A stretch of 64,000 nt of DNA from Kriegella aquimaris (GTDB lineage Bacteria > Bacteroidota > Bacteroidia > Flavobacteriales > Flavobacteriaceae), in assembly GCF_900103215.1 (NCBI RefSeq), contig NZ_FNGV01000008.1:208265-272264 (forward strand), given 5' to 3'. Positions 44,749 through 53,635 of the stretch are shown piece after piece (the first letter of the stretch is position 1; every line of letters begins with the position of its first letter). The notes under the pieces were generated by a model. The model saw only the letters and a program-made list of their open reading frames with translations. It searched no databases and had not been told where the DNA came from. Position numbers and translations under genes: made by a program.

Positions 44749-45747
44749 TTAAAGGTTGATATTTAAGTATACCGAAACTCTATGTTTCAACGCTACCTTG
44801 CCATTGTTCAAGTTTTGATCGATGGGCACCATACCGACAAGGCCTAGCGAATAATTTTGGTAGGCCGTTTCAAGGCTTAACTTGCCAAGAAAGATAGTGC
44901 CTTTGGTGTTGGCTACTTTCATGTCAAATTCTCTATTGGAAGCATAATTCTCACCCGCTAGCCCAATAATTGGTGTAAAGGCTAAATCGGAAACGTAGTA
45001 CGTTTTAAACGCATTGATTCCGTAATTGAATTGGTTGCCAAATTGGTAATCTTTTGGGTTTTTCGTTTTGATGGTATAGTTGAACATGGTGCTGATACCC
45101 CAGTTTCTATAGCTGAATCCATAGTTCATGGCCAAAATGTAATCCCAACTGCCATTTCCTAGCTGAAAACTCGGATTTACACTCCCGGTGTTATTGGCTT
45201 TGTCGTATTTACCCGTAGGTAGTTTTAATCCTCCGCCTAACTGCAAGTAATGCTCGGGTTTAATAGATATTATGCTGTCGGGCGTGGCTTTGATTAGGCT
45301 GTAGAAGGCTAGTACACTGATGTCGCCCAAACCGTTAATTTTTTGTTCTGTGTTGTCGGGGAATATCCTGTTGTGAAATTGGTAGGGAAGTATGATATTG
45401 ACTATTGCTCTTTTTGTTACTGGAAAATTTCCCCACGCCTGTACGGTATTGAAATTTTCGTTAATCCATGGAGAATTGTTGAAAATTCCATCCCTCGATC
45501 GATATTCTTGACCGATATACCGTAGGCCCATAAAGTTTTTATTAAGGGCTGTACCGTAACCCATACTGCCTCCGCTACTTCCGCAACCACAAGTGTCGCA
45601 AAAGAAATCGTCTTCTAAAAAGTGAAAATGTTCCAAACAATAGCGTGGTGGATCTACATCAAAGGGACGATTATTTGCATAGGAAAAGGCTATGGAGTTA
45701 AAAATCAGTAAAAAATATAAGGTTTTAATATTCTGCAAAACGTTCAT
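44749..45747 (-). CDS. Outer membrane beta-barrel protein with N-terminal Cys-rich metal-binding-like motif, linked to MbnP/MbnH
   Basis: A 332-residue protein with a signal peptide (about 1-24). Near the mature N-terminus is CDTCGCGSSGGSMG (C50, C53, C55), with C37, H40 and H42 close by, which looks like a metal-binding site. The rest alternates in beta-barrel fashion and ends in an aromatic/hydrophobic strand (HRVSVYLNINL), typical of outer membrane proteins. Its start overlaps the end of the di-haem peroxidase gene by 23 bp, so the two are translationally coupled. It is probably the outer membrane partner of the MbnP/MbnH pair, perhaps for copper passage; the substrate is inferred from neighbours. 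Confidence 0.75.
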   Translation of the reverse strand: MNVLQNIKTLYFLLIFNSIAFSYANNRPFDVDPPRYCLEHFHFLEDDFFCDTCGCGSSGGSMGYGTALNKNFMGLRYIGQEYRSRDGIFNNSPWINENFNTVQAWGNFPVTKRAIVNIILPYQFHNRIFPDNTEQKINGLGDISVLAFYSLIKATPDSIISIKPEHYLQLGGGLKLPTGKYDKANNTGSVNPSFQLGNGSWDYILAMNYGFSYRNWGISTMFNYTIKTKNPKDYQFGNQFNYGINAFKTYYVSDLAFTPIIGLAGENYASNREFDMKVANTKGTIFLGKLSLETAYQNYSLGLVGMVPIDQNLNNGKVALKHRVSVYLNINL

Positions 45748-46771
45748 CGTTAATATAGGTTTCGTCTGTCAACGTGTTTAAAAAAGAGACCAAAGCGGTC
45801 TTTTCAGTGGTTTCTAAGGCAATGCCCAATTTTCCATTTTTGTTTAAAACTGGGTCAAGTGTAGGAGAGTCGAAAACGCCCTCATCATAAAAATCAAGCA
45901 CGGCTGTTAAGCTACCAAATCTGCCGTCGTGCATGTAGGGTGCGGTAAGTGCAACGTTGCGAAGGCTCGGCACCTTGAATTTGTAGTTATCCGTTTGCGC
46001 CCCGCTCACTTCAGCTCGGCCGATATCATTTATTTGGGGATTCGGTGTCAAACCATTATTTCTAAATGTACCATCTGTAAAGAGGTCACTACTATGGCAG
46101 GTAGCACATTTTTCCTGAAAGATAGCAAGTCCTTCTGCTTCCAAAGTACTTAGGTTTCCACCGGGTTCTTGCCTAATATATGTATCATATTTTGAATTGG
46201 CCGAAACCATCATTACCATAAACTGGGAAAGAGCTTTCAAAAAATATTCGTTGTTGATCTCACCTTCATCAAAGGCATTGGCAAAGAGTTCGGGATATTC
46301 GGTATCTGCTTGTAATTTGGCCAGAACATTGCTCACCGTTTCCCCCATTTCTACTTCGTTGGTTATTGGGATTATAGGAAAGAGGTCTAAATGGGAGGTG
46401 GCGCCGTCCCAAGTAAATTCTTGCATAAAAGCGGCATTTTGAATGGCCGGTGTATTTCTTATTCCTTCCAAGTCATCTATACCATGGCTAAATTGGTGGC
46501 CGTGGTGGGTAAAGGCAAAATTTTGTTCATGACAGAATCCGCAGGAGATAAACCCATTTGCGGATAGACGGCCGTCATAAAAGAGTTTTTTCCCCAGTTC
46601 AAAACCCAATTGGGTCGGCGGGTTGGCGCTAAGGTCATATTTCACTTCTGGAAAATTTGAAGGAATAGTAAACTCCAGCGAACTATTTAATGGAACGTAT
46701 GCTTCATCTGGTGAAGAACACGAAGCGAAGAGTGCAAGAACAAACCCCAATAAAACATCACTGTTTTTCAT
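45725..46771 (-). CDS. Di-haem cytochrome c peroxidase family protein (MauG/MbnH-like) lipoprotein
   Basis: I prefer the ATG at 46771, which gives MKNSDVLLGFVLALFASC with lipidated Cys18; the frame opens at 46798. The 348-residue protein has two haem motifs, CGFCH near residue 77 and CATCH near residue 222, plus KLFYDGRLSANG, IRNTPAIQN and FKVPSLRNVALTAPYMHDGRF, all typical of the MauG/cytochrome c peroxidase family. Next to a MbnP-type protein it is best read as MbnH, which in methanotrophs oxidises a tryptophan of MbnP to kynurenine. An ordinary peroxidase role cannot be excluded. It is the third gene of the minus-strand cluster. Confidence 0.88.
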   Translation of the reverse strand: MKNSDVLLGFVLALFASCSSPDEAYVPLNSSLEFTIPSNFPEVKYDLSANPPTQLGFELGKKLFYDGRLSANGFISCGFCHEQNFAFTHHGHQFSHGIDDLEGIRNTPAIQNAAFMQEFTWDGATSHLDLFPIIPITNEVEMGETVSNVLAKLQADTEYPELFANAFDEGEINNEYFLKALSQFMVMMVSANSKYDTYIRQEPGGNLSTLEAEGLAIFQEKCATCHSSDLFTDGTFRNNGLTPNPQINDIGRAEVSGAQTDNYKFKVPSLRNVALTAPYMHDGRFGSLTAVLDFYDEGVFDSPTLDPVLNKNGKLGIALETTEKTALVSFLNTLTDETYINDERFAEY

Positions 46772-46841
46772 ATTATAATGGTTAATGGCAGTCGGCAACT
46801 ACCTGAGATAACCGACCACCAATTCTAACTAATGGTTCGTG

Positions 46842-47651
46842 TTATTCATGACCATTCGCATTGTGAACATGGTCTACTACGAACATTTCTGTTACGTTTA
46901 CCGCTATTTGAGGAGATTTCTCAGCGTCTACCATGATTACCGATTTTTCAGAAAGCTCAATCGAATTAGTTGCTCCGACCAATATTTTTCCGGCATCGAT
47001 TTTTAGATGGATGTTTGGGTCCATACCATCGCTTACAAGAATATTAGATGGCAATTGAAGGGTTACCTCCTTATAATTGTCGAGGCTAGATCCGTGACTT
47101 CCCATGTGAATTTTAAAATCTGTGGGGTCGGCTACGGTTTCAGAAGTAAAGTTCCCTTCAAAATTTAAAAACTTGTAGCCCGCTTGCCAAGACCACATCA
47201 TATTGTTTTCCTCCGCCAAGGTCACAAAGTCGCCTTGCCCCTCGGCGCCTTGAAGGTATTTCTCTTGGTCGACGCCTATTCCGAAAACAAGTGTGGTGTA
47301 TTCACCGGCTGGAATTTCAGGAAGTTCTACATCATCGGCTTCGGTCTCTTGGCTAATGATAAAATAACTCTCATCTTTTGGGAATACATATTTTTCACCA
47401 TCTTTATTCACTAACCGAAAATTACTGACGATATATGAAAATCGCGTTACTGTTAGAGTTTCCCCATTCGCATTGGCCGCGTTTGCACTTCCTAGAACCA
47501 AATCGTTATCGGCGAAGCCATTATCGAAGGTGATAGAAACTTCTCCTGACCCGGTTAATTCGATGCTATCATTCGTGCCGTCTTCGTCACTAGAACAAGA
47601 AATTAAGAAAAAGCTGAATACGGCTACGATAGCCAAGTTGTAATATTTCAT
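46842..47651 (-). CDS. MbnP-family copper-binding-like lipoprotein
   Basis: A 269-residue lipoprotein (LISC, lipidated Cys19). The family pattern is visible: VSITFDNGFADNDLVL near the start, VTRFSYIVSNFRLVNKDG, and WSWQAGYKFLNFEG. In the methanotroph MbnP one tryptophan is converted to kynurenine by MbnH and takes part in copper binding; W153 and W155 here are the candidates. His-rich ends (DFKIHMGSHGSS, VVDHVHNANGHE) also suit metal binding. It lies 70 bp before the MbnH-like gene. The function is inferred from family and pairing; no experimental evidence comes from this sequence. Confidence 0.8.
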   Translation of the reverse strand: MKYYNLAIVAVFSFFLISCSSDEDGTNDSIELTGSGEVSITFDNGFADNDLVLGSANAANANGETLTVTRFSYIVSNFRLVNKDGEKYVFPKDESYFIISQETEADDVELPEIPAGEYTTLVFGIGVDQEKYLQGAEGQGDFVTLAEENNMMWSWQAGYKFLNFEGNFTSETVADPTDFKIHMGSHGSSLDNYKEVTLQLPSNILVSDGMDPNIHLKIDAGKILVGATNSIELSEKSVIMVDAEKSPQIAVNVTEMFVVDHVHNANGHE

Positions 47652-47932
47652 TGGTGTTTTTTTAAATTTTTATGCAATGGCAACCCTATTCGATTTTTGA
47701 AATAGGGATATTATTTTTTAAAGGAATCTATACTGCAGTCTATTACGGAATGTAGGATTGCTATTAGCACTATACGTGAAAGCAGGGTTTTAGGGAATAT
47801 CATATGGATATTCAATAGCCGATGCGTGAACGTATCGCATGAGAACAGTTACATTTCAGAATAGTATTTAGAAGACTACGCGAAGTATCGAAAAACGTTT
47901 GATTTTTCGGAAAATAGGCGTAGTAGGTCGAA

Positions 47933-48310
47933 TTAAGCCAATTCTGGAGGTTGTGTAATATCGTAAGTGAAAAGGTTTGAAATCAAGTCTTGAGCAGTAG
48001 TATAATTGTTCTGTTTGATTTTTACTAGGTGGAACCCCAAATCAATTTGAGGTAAAGATTGAAAGAAAGTTATTTGTTGAATTTCGGTTTTGGACTGTTT
48101 TTCGCCGAACGGATTTTTTTCGTTTTGCTCTGATGCTGCCGCAAGTTGTTTAGCGAGGTAGCACTTACCATCACAATTCAGTTGCGGCTTGTCTTTGTTC
48201 TCACAAAGTACATTTTTGATGTAATCATAATTCATAACGTATTCCGCTACGGGCCATAGAGGCTTGACCAGCATTACAAACGCTACGAAAAGAATAACCA
48301 CCTGTTTCAC
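47933..48310 (-). CDS. Small membrane-anchored protein with C-x9-C-x3-C motif, copper locus
   Basis: A 125-residue protein starting at GTG 48310. An N-terminal hydrophobic helix (about 3-24) anchors or exports it. Then LCENKDKPQLNCDGKCYLAK places Cys36, Cys46 and Cys50 together, a pattern I recall from small Bacteroidota proteins near metal-uptake genes. The C-terminal half is hydrophilic and unassigned. It is the first gene on the minus strand before MbnP (281 bp apart; that gap shows nothing clear) and may share its control. A TATATTTG -7-like element lies only 5 bp before the start codon (48322-48315). Metal binding is inferred. Confidence 0.65.
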   Translation of the reverse strand: MKQVVILFVAFVMLVKPLWPVAEYVMNYDYIKNVLCENKDKPQLNCDGKCYLAKQLAAASEQNEKNPFGEKQSKTEIQQITFFQSLPQIDLGFHLVKIKQNNYTTAQDLISNLFTYDITQPPELA

Positions 48311-48430
48311 GCGGCAAATATATGATTTATGATTTTGCTTTAAAACAAAATAAAAGCGAAAGTTACAATATCATCGTCAAAGTGTAATCACATTTTTAGT
48401 GTCTTCCAATACGTTGTATGCGACCATTAT

Positions 48431-49609
48431 TTATGTAAAAGCGGGTATGCCGGTAATATCAGCTCCGGTAATCAGAAGGTGAATATCGTGGGTGCCTTCA
48501 TAGGTGATGACACTTTCAAGATTCATCATATGCCGCATGATGGAATAATCACCAGTAATACCCATTGCTCCTAAAACCTGTCGTGCTTCCCGAGCTATTT
48601 TTAGTGCCATGTCGACGTTGTTTCGCTTGGCCATGGAAATCTGCTGGGTGGTTGCTTTGCCTTCATTTTTTAACTGCCCCAATCGAAAAGCCAGTAATTG
48701 GGCCTTCGTGATTTCGGTTATCATTTCGGCCAGTTTCTTCTGTTGCAATTGAAAGGCTGCAATGGGCTTTCCGAATTGCATGCGCTCTTTTGCATATCTG
48801 AGGGCAGTGTCGTAGCAATCCATGGCGGCTCCGATAGCTCCCCAGGCGATACCGTACCGGGCAGAATCAAGACAGCCGAGTGGCGCGCCCAATCCGCTTT
48901 TTCCAGGTAATAGATTTGCCTTCGGTACTTTTACGTTGTCAAAAATAAGTTCTCCGGTAGCCGACGCCCGCAAAGACCATTTATTATGTGTCTCCGGGGT
49001 TGAAAACCCATCCATTCCACGTTCAACAATAAGTCCTTGTATACGGCCGTCTTCATTCTTGGCCCAAACTACTGCGATATCGGCAAAGGGCGAGTTCGAT
49101 ATCCACAATTTGGCGCCATTTAAAAGGTAATGGTCGCCTGCATCTTTAAACTTGGTTTCCATACCGCTGGGGTTAGATCCGTGATTTGGTTCTGTCAAAC
49201 CAAAACAACCCATGAGTTCTCCCGTCGCCAGCTTGGGGAGGTATTTTTTTCGTTGTTCCTCAGAGCCGTAAGTATAAATGGGGTACATGACCAAAGAAGA
49301 CTGTACAGAAGCGGTTGAGCGAACGCCGCTATCCCCACGTTCGATTTCCTGCATGATGAGGCCGTAGCTTATTTGATCCAAACCAGCACCCCCATAGGTT
49401 TCGGGAATGTAGGGTCCGAAAGCTCCGATTTCTGCCAATCCTCCTAAAATTTGCTTGGGAAATTCAGCCTTTTGCGCATACGACTCTATAATTGGCGAAA
49501 TATCGCGCTTGACCCATTGTCGGGCAGCGTCACGTACTAATTTGTGCTCTTCGGAAAAAAGATCATCGAGATTGTAATAGTCGGGAGCTTCAAACAGGTC
49601 GGGCTTCAT
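48431..49609 (-). CDS. gcdH: Acyl-CoA dehydrogenase, glutaryl-CoA dehydrogenase-like
   Basis: A 392-residue flavoprotein of normal family length. GVRSTASVQSSLVMYPI, GCFGLTEPNHGSNPSGM and the catalytic base Glu371 in ITYEGTHDIHLL match glutaryl-CoA dehydrogenases, which oxidise and decarboxylate glutaryl-CoA to crotonyl-CoA in lysine and tryptophan breakdown. No signal peptide is present. A good promoter lies upstream (49658-49627). Downstream it faces the end of no other gene on its strand for about 120 bp. A related short-chain acyl-CoA dehydrogenase role is possible, but the N-terminal and active-site segments favour GcdH. Confidence 0.9.
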   Translation of the reverse strand: MKPDLFEAPDYYNLDDLFSEEHKLVRDAARQWVKRDISPIIESYAQKAEFPKQILGGLAEIGAFGPYIPETYGGAGLDQISYGLIMQEIERGDSGVRSTASVQSSLVMYPIYTYGSEEQRKKYLPKLATGELMGCFGLTEPNHGSNPSGMETKFKDAGDHYLLNGAKLWISNSPFADIAVVWAKNEDGRIQGLIVERGMDGFSTPETHNKWSLRASATGELIFDNVKVPKANLLPGKSGLGAPLGCLDSARYGIAWGAIGAAMDCYDTALRYAKERMQFGKPIAAFQLQQKKLAEMITEITKAQLLAFRLGQLKNEGKATTQQISMAKRNNVDMALKIAREARQVLGAMGITGDYSIMRHMMNLESVITYEGTHDIHLLITGADITGIPAFT

Positions 49610-49626
49610 ATTGGAATGTTTTCAAT

Positions 49627-49658
49627 CAAAGATAATTAAAGAAATATAACAGACCAAT
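49627..49658 (-). promoter_or_regulatory. Promoter of the gcdH-like gene
   Basis: On the minus strand TTG (-33) and TATCTTTG (-7, 49634-49627) are 20 bp apart, matching the Bacteroidota consensus. Transcription would start about 10 bp before the ATG at 49609. Confidence 0.6.
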
Positions 49659-49667
49659 GCCCACTTG

Positions 49668-50381
49668 TTACATTTTTAAATAAAAATCTTTGGTCAGGTC
49701 GACATATTCCTGGGTGTATTCATGACGCCTTATTTCAATGGTAAGTGCTTTGATTTTAGTTTCCGTTGCATTGAAAACGAACTCTAATAAACTGCGTTTG
49801 GTTTCTGAAGTTGGGTTCCCCTTTACCCGAGTAATCCGTCGCGGAAAGAGATTGAGTTGCGCTGCAAGGTTTAGAAAAGCTTCCTCTTCCTTGAAAGGAA
49901 TAATGGTGGAGAAAATTCCTTTTGGAGAAAGCAAGCGTGAAACGCCTTCCAATAGTTCATCAAAAGGTAACGACTGATTTTGGCGCGCCTGATCCCTCGA
50001 TTTATCACCACTTGAAACATCCTCGGAATAAAAGGGAGGATTGGAAACAATCAAATCATAAGTATCTTCCCACTCATCGACAAACTCATCTAAACCCGCG
50101 TGATAACAAAACATTCGGTCTCCCCAAGGCGAGGATTCAAAATTTTCGGTACACTGCTCATAGGCGTGATCATCAAGTTCAATAGCGTCAATGGTTTGCG
50201 AGGGACTTCTTTGTGCCATCATAAGCGCAATAACTCCCGTGCCTGCCCCAATGTCCAAAATACTTTCAGGGTTTTTTTCCAAAGAGGCCCATGCGCCCAA
50301 CAGAACACCATCGGTACCCACTTTCATGGCACAACGATCTTGATTTAGACTGAACTGTTTAAAACGAAAAATGTTTTTCAT
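49668..50381 (-). CDS. trmN6: tRNA1(Val) adenine-37 N6-methyltransferase
   Basis: A 237-residue class I methyltransferase. The SAM-binding motif is DIGAGTGV (43-50) and the catalytic NPPF motif of amino-methyltransferases is at 114-117 (SNPPFYS). The N-terminal FRFKQFSLNQDRCAMKVGTDGVLLGAW is characteristic of YfiC/TrmN6, which methylates A37 of valine tRNA. It is cytoplasmic. The upstream sulfatase ends 33 bp before it on the same strand, so the genes may be co-transcribed although functionally unrelated. Confidence 0.92.
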   Translation of the reverse strand: MKNIFRFKQFSLNQDRCAMKVGTDGVLLGAWASLEKNPESILDIGAGTGVIALMMAQRSPSQTIDAIELDDHAYEQCTENFESSPWGDRMFCYHAGLDEFVDEWEDTYDLIVSNPPFYSEDVSSGDKSRDQARQNQSLPFDELLEGVSRLLSPKGIFSTIIPFKEEEAFLNLAAQLNLFPRRITRVKGNPTSETKRSLLEFVFNATETKIKALTIEIRRHEYTQEYVDLTKDFYLKM

Positions 50382-50414
50382 GAATTGCGATCAAATAATT
50401 CTAGAAACAGGAAT

Positions 50415-51848
50415 TTAATCTACTTTTCCTGATTCCCTATTTTCAGACCCTTCTACTTCTGTCAGGGCATCACCTAGCCTAGCCCGCATTCCATCGGCAA
50501 GTTTCTTAATTTTTTCAACGACTTCAGGGTTTTCGGCAGCTACATTTTTGGTCTCCGAAATATCTTGGGTCACATCATACAGTTCAATATCTTCCATGTC
50601 GACCATTCGATATTCCCCCGGAAGACCATCTTTGCCGGGCTCTTGGCCATTCATGGTACGGTACCGATGGGGGAAATATAACTTCCATTTTCCGTAGCGA
50701 ACCCCCATAAGTTCATTCACCCGATAGTAAAAGAAATAGGCTTCCTGAGGGCTTTCGGTGCTTTGCCCTGTCAATACGTTCCATGCACTCACGCCATCGA
50801 TAGTTCGGTCGGGGAGTTGTGCGCCTGTGACTTCTGCAATTGTGGGCAATAGATCAATTGCCATTATCGGAGTGTCCAAAGTACGGTTCGGGGTGAGTTT
50901 GCTCGGATATTTCATAACAAAGGGTTCGCGTTGGGCACCTTCCCAGGCGGTTCCTTTGCCCTCACGGAAGGGTAGGGCGCTTCCCGCGTGGTTTCCATAG
51001 GCCAACCATGGTCCGTTATCTGAAGTGAAGATAATCATGGTATTATCTTCCAATCCGTTTTTCTTTAAAGCCTCGATAATTTGACCGACCGACCAATCGA
51101 TTTCCATAATCACATCGCCATAGAGCCCGCGTTCCGATTTTCCCTTAAACTTGTCTGAAACAAAAAGAGGCACGTGCGGCTGCGGGTGTGGTACATAAAG
51201 AAAGAAAGGGTTGTCTTTATTACGGTTTATAAAGTCTACACTTTTTTCGGTGAGCTGGGTAGTGAGCTGCGACTGGTCTTCGAGTGTGTCAATTACCGTT
51301 TCATTTTGGTATAGGGGTAGTGGGGGAAAATTGAATACTGTGCCTTGCCATGGGTGATGTGGCCACATGTCATTGGAATAGGGGATGCCGAACCATTCAT
51401 CAAATCCGTGTCGTGTAGGCAAGAATTTCTGGTCGTCACCTAAATGCCATTTTCCATAAATCGCAGTTTTATAGCCCTTGGCTTTTAGCATTTCAGCAAT
51501 GGTAGTCTCAGTGGCATTGATGCCAACGGGGCTCCCGGGCCCCAATGCGTTATGTATTCCTATTCGGTTGGGGTAGCATCCTGTTAAAATACCGGCCCTT
51601 GAAGCCGAGCATATGGGTTGAGCGGAATAATAGCTTGTCAATTTTACACCGTCTTTCGCCATTTGATCCACGTTCGGCGTCAGAATGTTCGGAGATCTGA
51701 AAACCCCAATATCTTCATAACCTTGGTCATCAGTGAAAATAAGAACAATATTGGGCGGCCGGTCGGCTTTTGGGCTCTCTTTTTCCGTTTTTGATTTACA
51801 GGAAATGAAGCAGGTAAATATCAATATGTAAACTAATGGTCGGTACAT
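50415..51848 (-). CDS. Sulfatase (formylglycine-dependent) lipoprotein
   Basis: A 477-residue type I sulfatase with a lipoprotein signal (CFISC, Cys17). The active-site motif CSASRAGILTG has Cys80, to be converted to formylglycine, with metal ligands in LIFTDDQGYED and FTSDNGPW, and GKWHLGD and PFFLYVPHPQPHVPL around the site. It would remove sulfate esters from sulfated glycans in the periplasm or at the surface. The maturation enzyme is not in the window. It is divergent from the isomerase-like gene at 52040. CAAAAGTA on the plus strand (51922-51929) reads TACTTTTG on the minus and could be its -7 element. Confidence 0.93.
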   Translation of the reverse strand: MYRPLVYILIFTCFISCKSKTEKESPKADRPPNIVLIFTDDQGYEDIGVFRSPNILTPNVDQMAKDGVKLTSYYSAQPICSASRAGILTGCYPNRIGIHNALGPGSPVGINATETTIAEMLKAKGYKTAIYGKWHLGDDQKFLPTRHGFDEWFGIPYSNDMWPHHPWQGTVFNFPPLPLYQNETVIDTLEDQSQLTTQLTEKSVDFINRNKDNPFFLYVPHPQPHVPLFVSDKFKGKSERGLYGDVIMEIDWSVGQIIEALKKNGLEDNTMIIFTSDNGPWLAYGNHAGSALPFREGKGTAWEGAQREPFVMKYPSKLTPNRTLDTPIMAIDLLPTIAEVTGAQLPDRTIDGVSAWNVLTGQSTESPQEAYFFYYRVNELMGVRYGKWKLYFPHRYRTMNGQEPGKDGLPGEYRMVDMEDIELYDVTQDISETKNVAAENPEVVEKIKKLADGMRARLGDALTEVEGSENRESGKVD

Positions 51849-52039
51849 TAATCAATTATTTTTTTGGTGATAGTATGAGAAATGATGATGTTACTTGTAA
51901 AAGGGAAGTTCCATCTTTGGTCAAAAGTAGCGAAAGTCGGGTGCAACCTCCAATGATAAAACTAAAAAACTTAGACTTGGCTCCTTTAAAATTCTTAAAT
52001 TGAGATCTTGAATTTGATTAGAAACTAAGAACATTATAT

Positions 52040-53080
52040 ATGAAGGACAACAAAATTACAAGAAGAAGGTTCATGGGGTCATCGGCCACTTTGCTGGCGG
52101 GTACAGCTTTGGTAGGGCCGTCGCTTTTCGGAGCACCGTCTATATTGAAATCTTATAATAAACCGAACTCTTTGATTAATGGGGTTCAAATTGGGGTCAT
52201 AACCTATTCTTTCAGAAGTATGCCCGATCAAAGTGCCGAGGCGACTTTAAAATATGTGCTCGATAGTGGCATTAGTGCAATAGAATTGATGGGGACTCCT
52301 GCCGAAACTTTTGCGGGCAGACCCGAAAACCCAGTTGACCGAAGTGCATTTTCAAAACTTGCTCGGAAAAAACGAAATGCAAAATTGAGTGAAGACGAGG
52401 GTAGGGAATTTGCAGATCTAGAAGCCCAAATGGCTGCTTACAATAAGCAGGTTGCCCAATGGCGGAAGACTGTCTCAATGGATAAATTTACAAAGCTCAG
52501 AAAAATGTATAGTGATGCCGGAGTCAGTATATACGCTTTTAAGCCAGGGAACACATTTGGGAAAAAGAATTCAGATGCCGATATTGATTGGGGCATGAGG
52601 GCAGGGAAGGCATTGGGTGCAAGCCATGTTACGGTAGAGCACCCAAGTGATGATGCCTTGACCAAAAGATTAGGCGCCATGGCCACAAAGCATAAAATGT
52701 GTATCGGATATCACGGTCACGAGCAGCAGACGCCTACTTTGTGGGACACGGCCTTGGAGCAATCAAAATACAATATGTTGAACTTGGACCTAGGGCATTT
52801 TGTGGCTGCCGGAAATTCGGAGCCTCTGGCCATCATCAAAGCAAAACATGATCGCATTAAAAGTATGCACCTAAAAGATCGTCAAACACCCGCACATGGA
52901 AAAGGAAACGTGTTATGGGGAACGGGCGATACGCCTATAAAGGAAGCGCTTCAAATGATAAGTACCAACAAATATAAATTTCCTGGAACCGTTGAATTGG
53001 AATATGACATTCCCGAAGGTTCAAATGCTGTAGCGGAAGTACAAAAATGTTTGGAATATTGTCGTAAAGCGTTGTCATAG
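52040..53080 (+). CDS. Tat-exported sugar phosphate isomerase/epimerase-like TIM barrel protein
   Basis: A 346-residue xylose-isomerase-like (AP endonuclease 2) barrel protein with a twin-arginine signal (ITRRRFMGSSATLLAGTAL). The barrel shows GVQIGVITYSFRSM at its start, ISAIELMGTPAETFAG, IGYHGHEQQTP, NLDLGHFVAAG, MHLKDRQTP and the final PGTVELEYDIPEGS, with His/Asp/Glu metal ligands in the expected places. A charged insert at about 95-145 separates early strands. The substrate is unknown; family members isomerise or epimerise sugars or keto-sugars, and the neighbouring sulfatase suggests glycan breakdown. Confidence 0.85.
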   Translation: MKDNKITRRRFMGSSATLLAGTALVGPSLFGAPSILKSYNKPNSLINGVQIGVITYSFRSMPDQSAEATLKYVLDSGISAIELMGTPAETFAGRPENPVDRSAFSKLARKKRNAKLSEDEGREFADLEAQMAAYNKQVAQWRKTVSMDKFTKLRKMYSDAGVSIYAFKPGNTFGKKNSDADIDWGMRAGKALGASHVTVEHPSDDALTKRLGAMATKHKMCIGYHGHEQQTPTLWDTALEQSKYNMLNLDLGHFVAAGNSEPLAIIKAKHDRIKSMHLKDRQTPAHGKGNVLWGTGDTPIKEALQMISTNKYKFPGTVELEYDIPEGSNAVAEVQKCLEYCRKALS

Positions 53081-53092
53081 CGCTTTTCGGTA

Positions 53093-53620
53093 TTATCCCA
53101 AGTAAAGGTCGACCAGTCCGTCGGGTGTAGTTACAAAAATTGTTTTCGCCGCCCGATCTACTTTGGTCAGAATCTCATCGGTGATGGGAATCAATAGTTG
53201 CTTGCCGTTTTTTTCTATCTCAAAAAGGGCTTGGGAGGTTGTATCGTTAACCCCGGTAATCAAACCAATATCACCGTGAACATCATCATTTACGGTAAAG
53301 CCTATAATTTCATGAAAGTAGAATTTATTGCCTTTCAGTTTTGGAAGGGCAGTCAGGGGCAAATAAAGTTCGGCACCCATAATTCGGTCTGCCGCTGCTT
53401 CATCTTTGACTTCTTCGAAATCAATGCGTAATAAGGCCGATTTATGTAACCGACATTTATCAATAAAAAATGGAACCAGATTGTTTCGTATTGAAACAAA
53501 AACTGATTCCATGTTTTCGTATATTTCAGGTTCGTCAGCATCTAGCTTTACTAGTACTTCGCCCTTAAAACTGTATTTTGAAACGACTTTTCCGAGGTAG
53601 AAACAATCTGACTTCTGCAT
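53093..53620 (-). CDS. rimM: Ribosome maturation factor RimM
   Basis: A 175-residue protein of standard RimM length. The N-terminal RimM domain shows FYLGKVVSKYSFKGEVLVKL, and the C-terminal PRC-barrel shows FYFHEIIGFTV, IGLITGVNDTTSQALFEI and QLLIPITDEI. It assists 30S subunit assembly by binding S19. It follows rpsP by 15 bp in the usual rpsP-rimM order and shares its promoter. Confidence 0.95.
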   Translation of the reverse strand: MQKSDCFYLGKVVSKYSFKGEVLVKLDADEPEIYENMESVFVSIRNNLVPFFIDKCRLHKSALLRIDFEEVKDEAAADRIMGAELYLPLTALPKLKGNKFYFHEIIGFTVNDDVHGDIGLITGVNDTTSQALFEIEKNGKQLLIPITDEILTKVDRAAKTIFVTTPDGLVDLYLG

Positions 53621-53635
53621 CGTTTCAAACTTATT

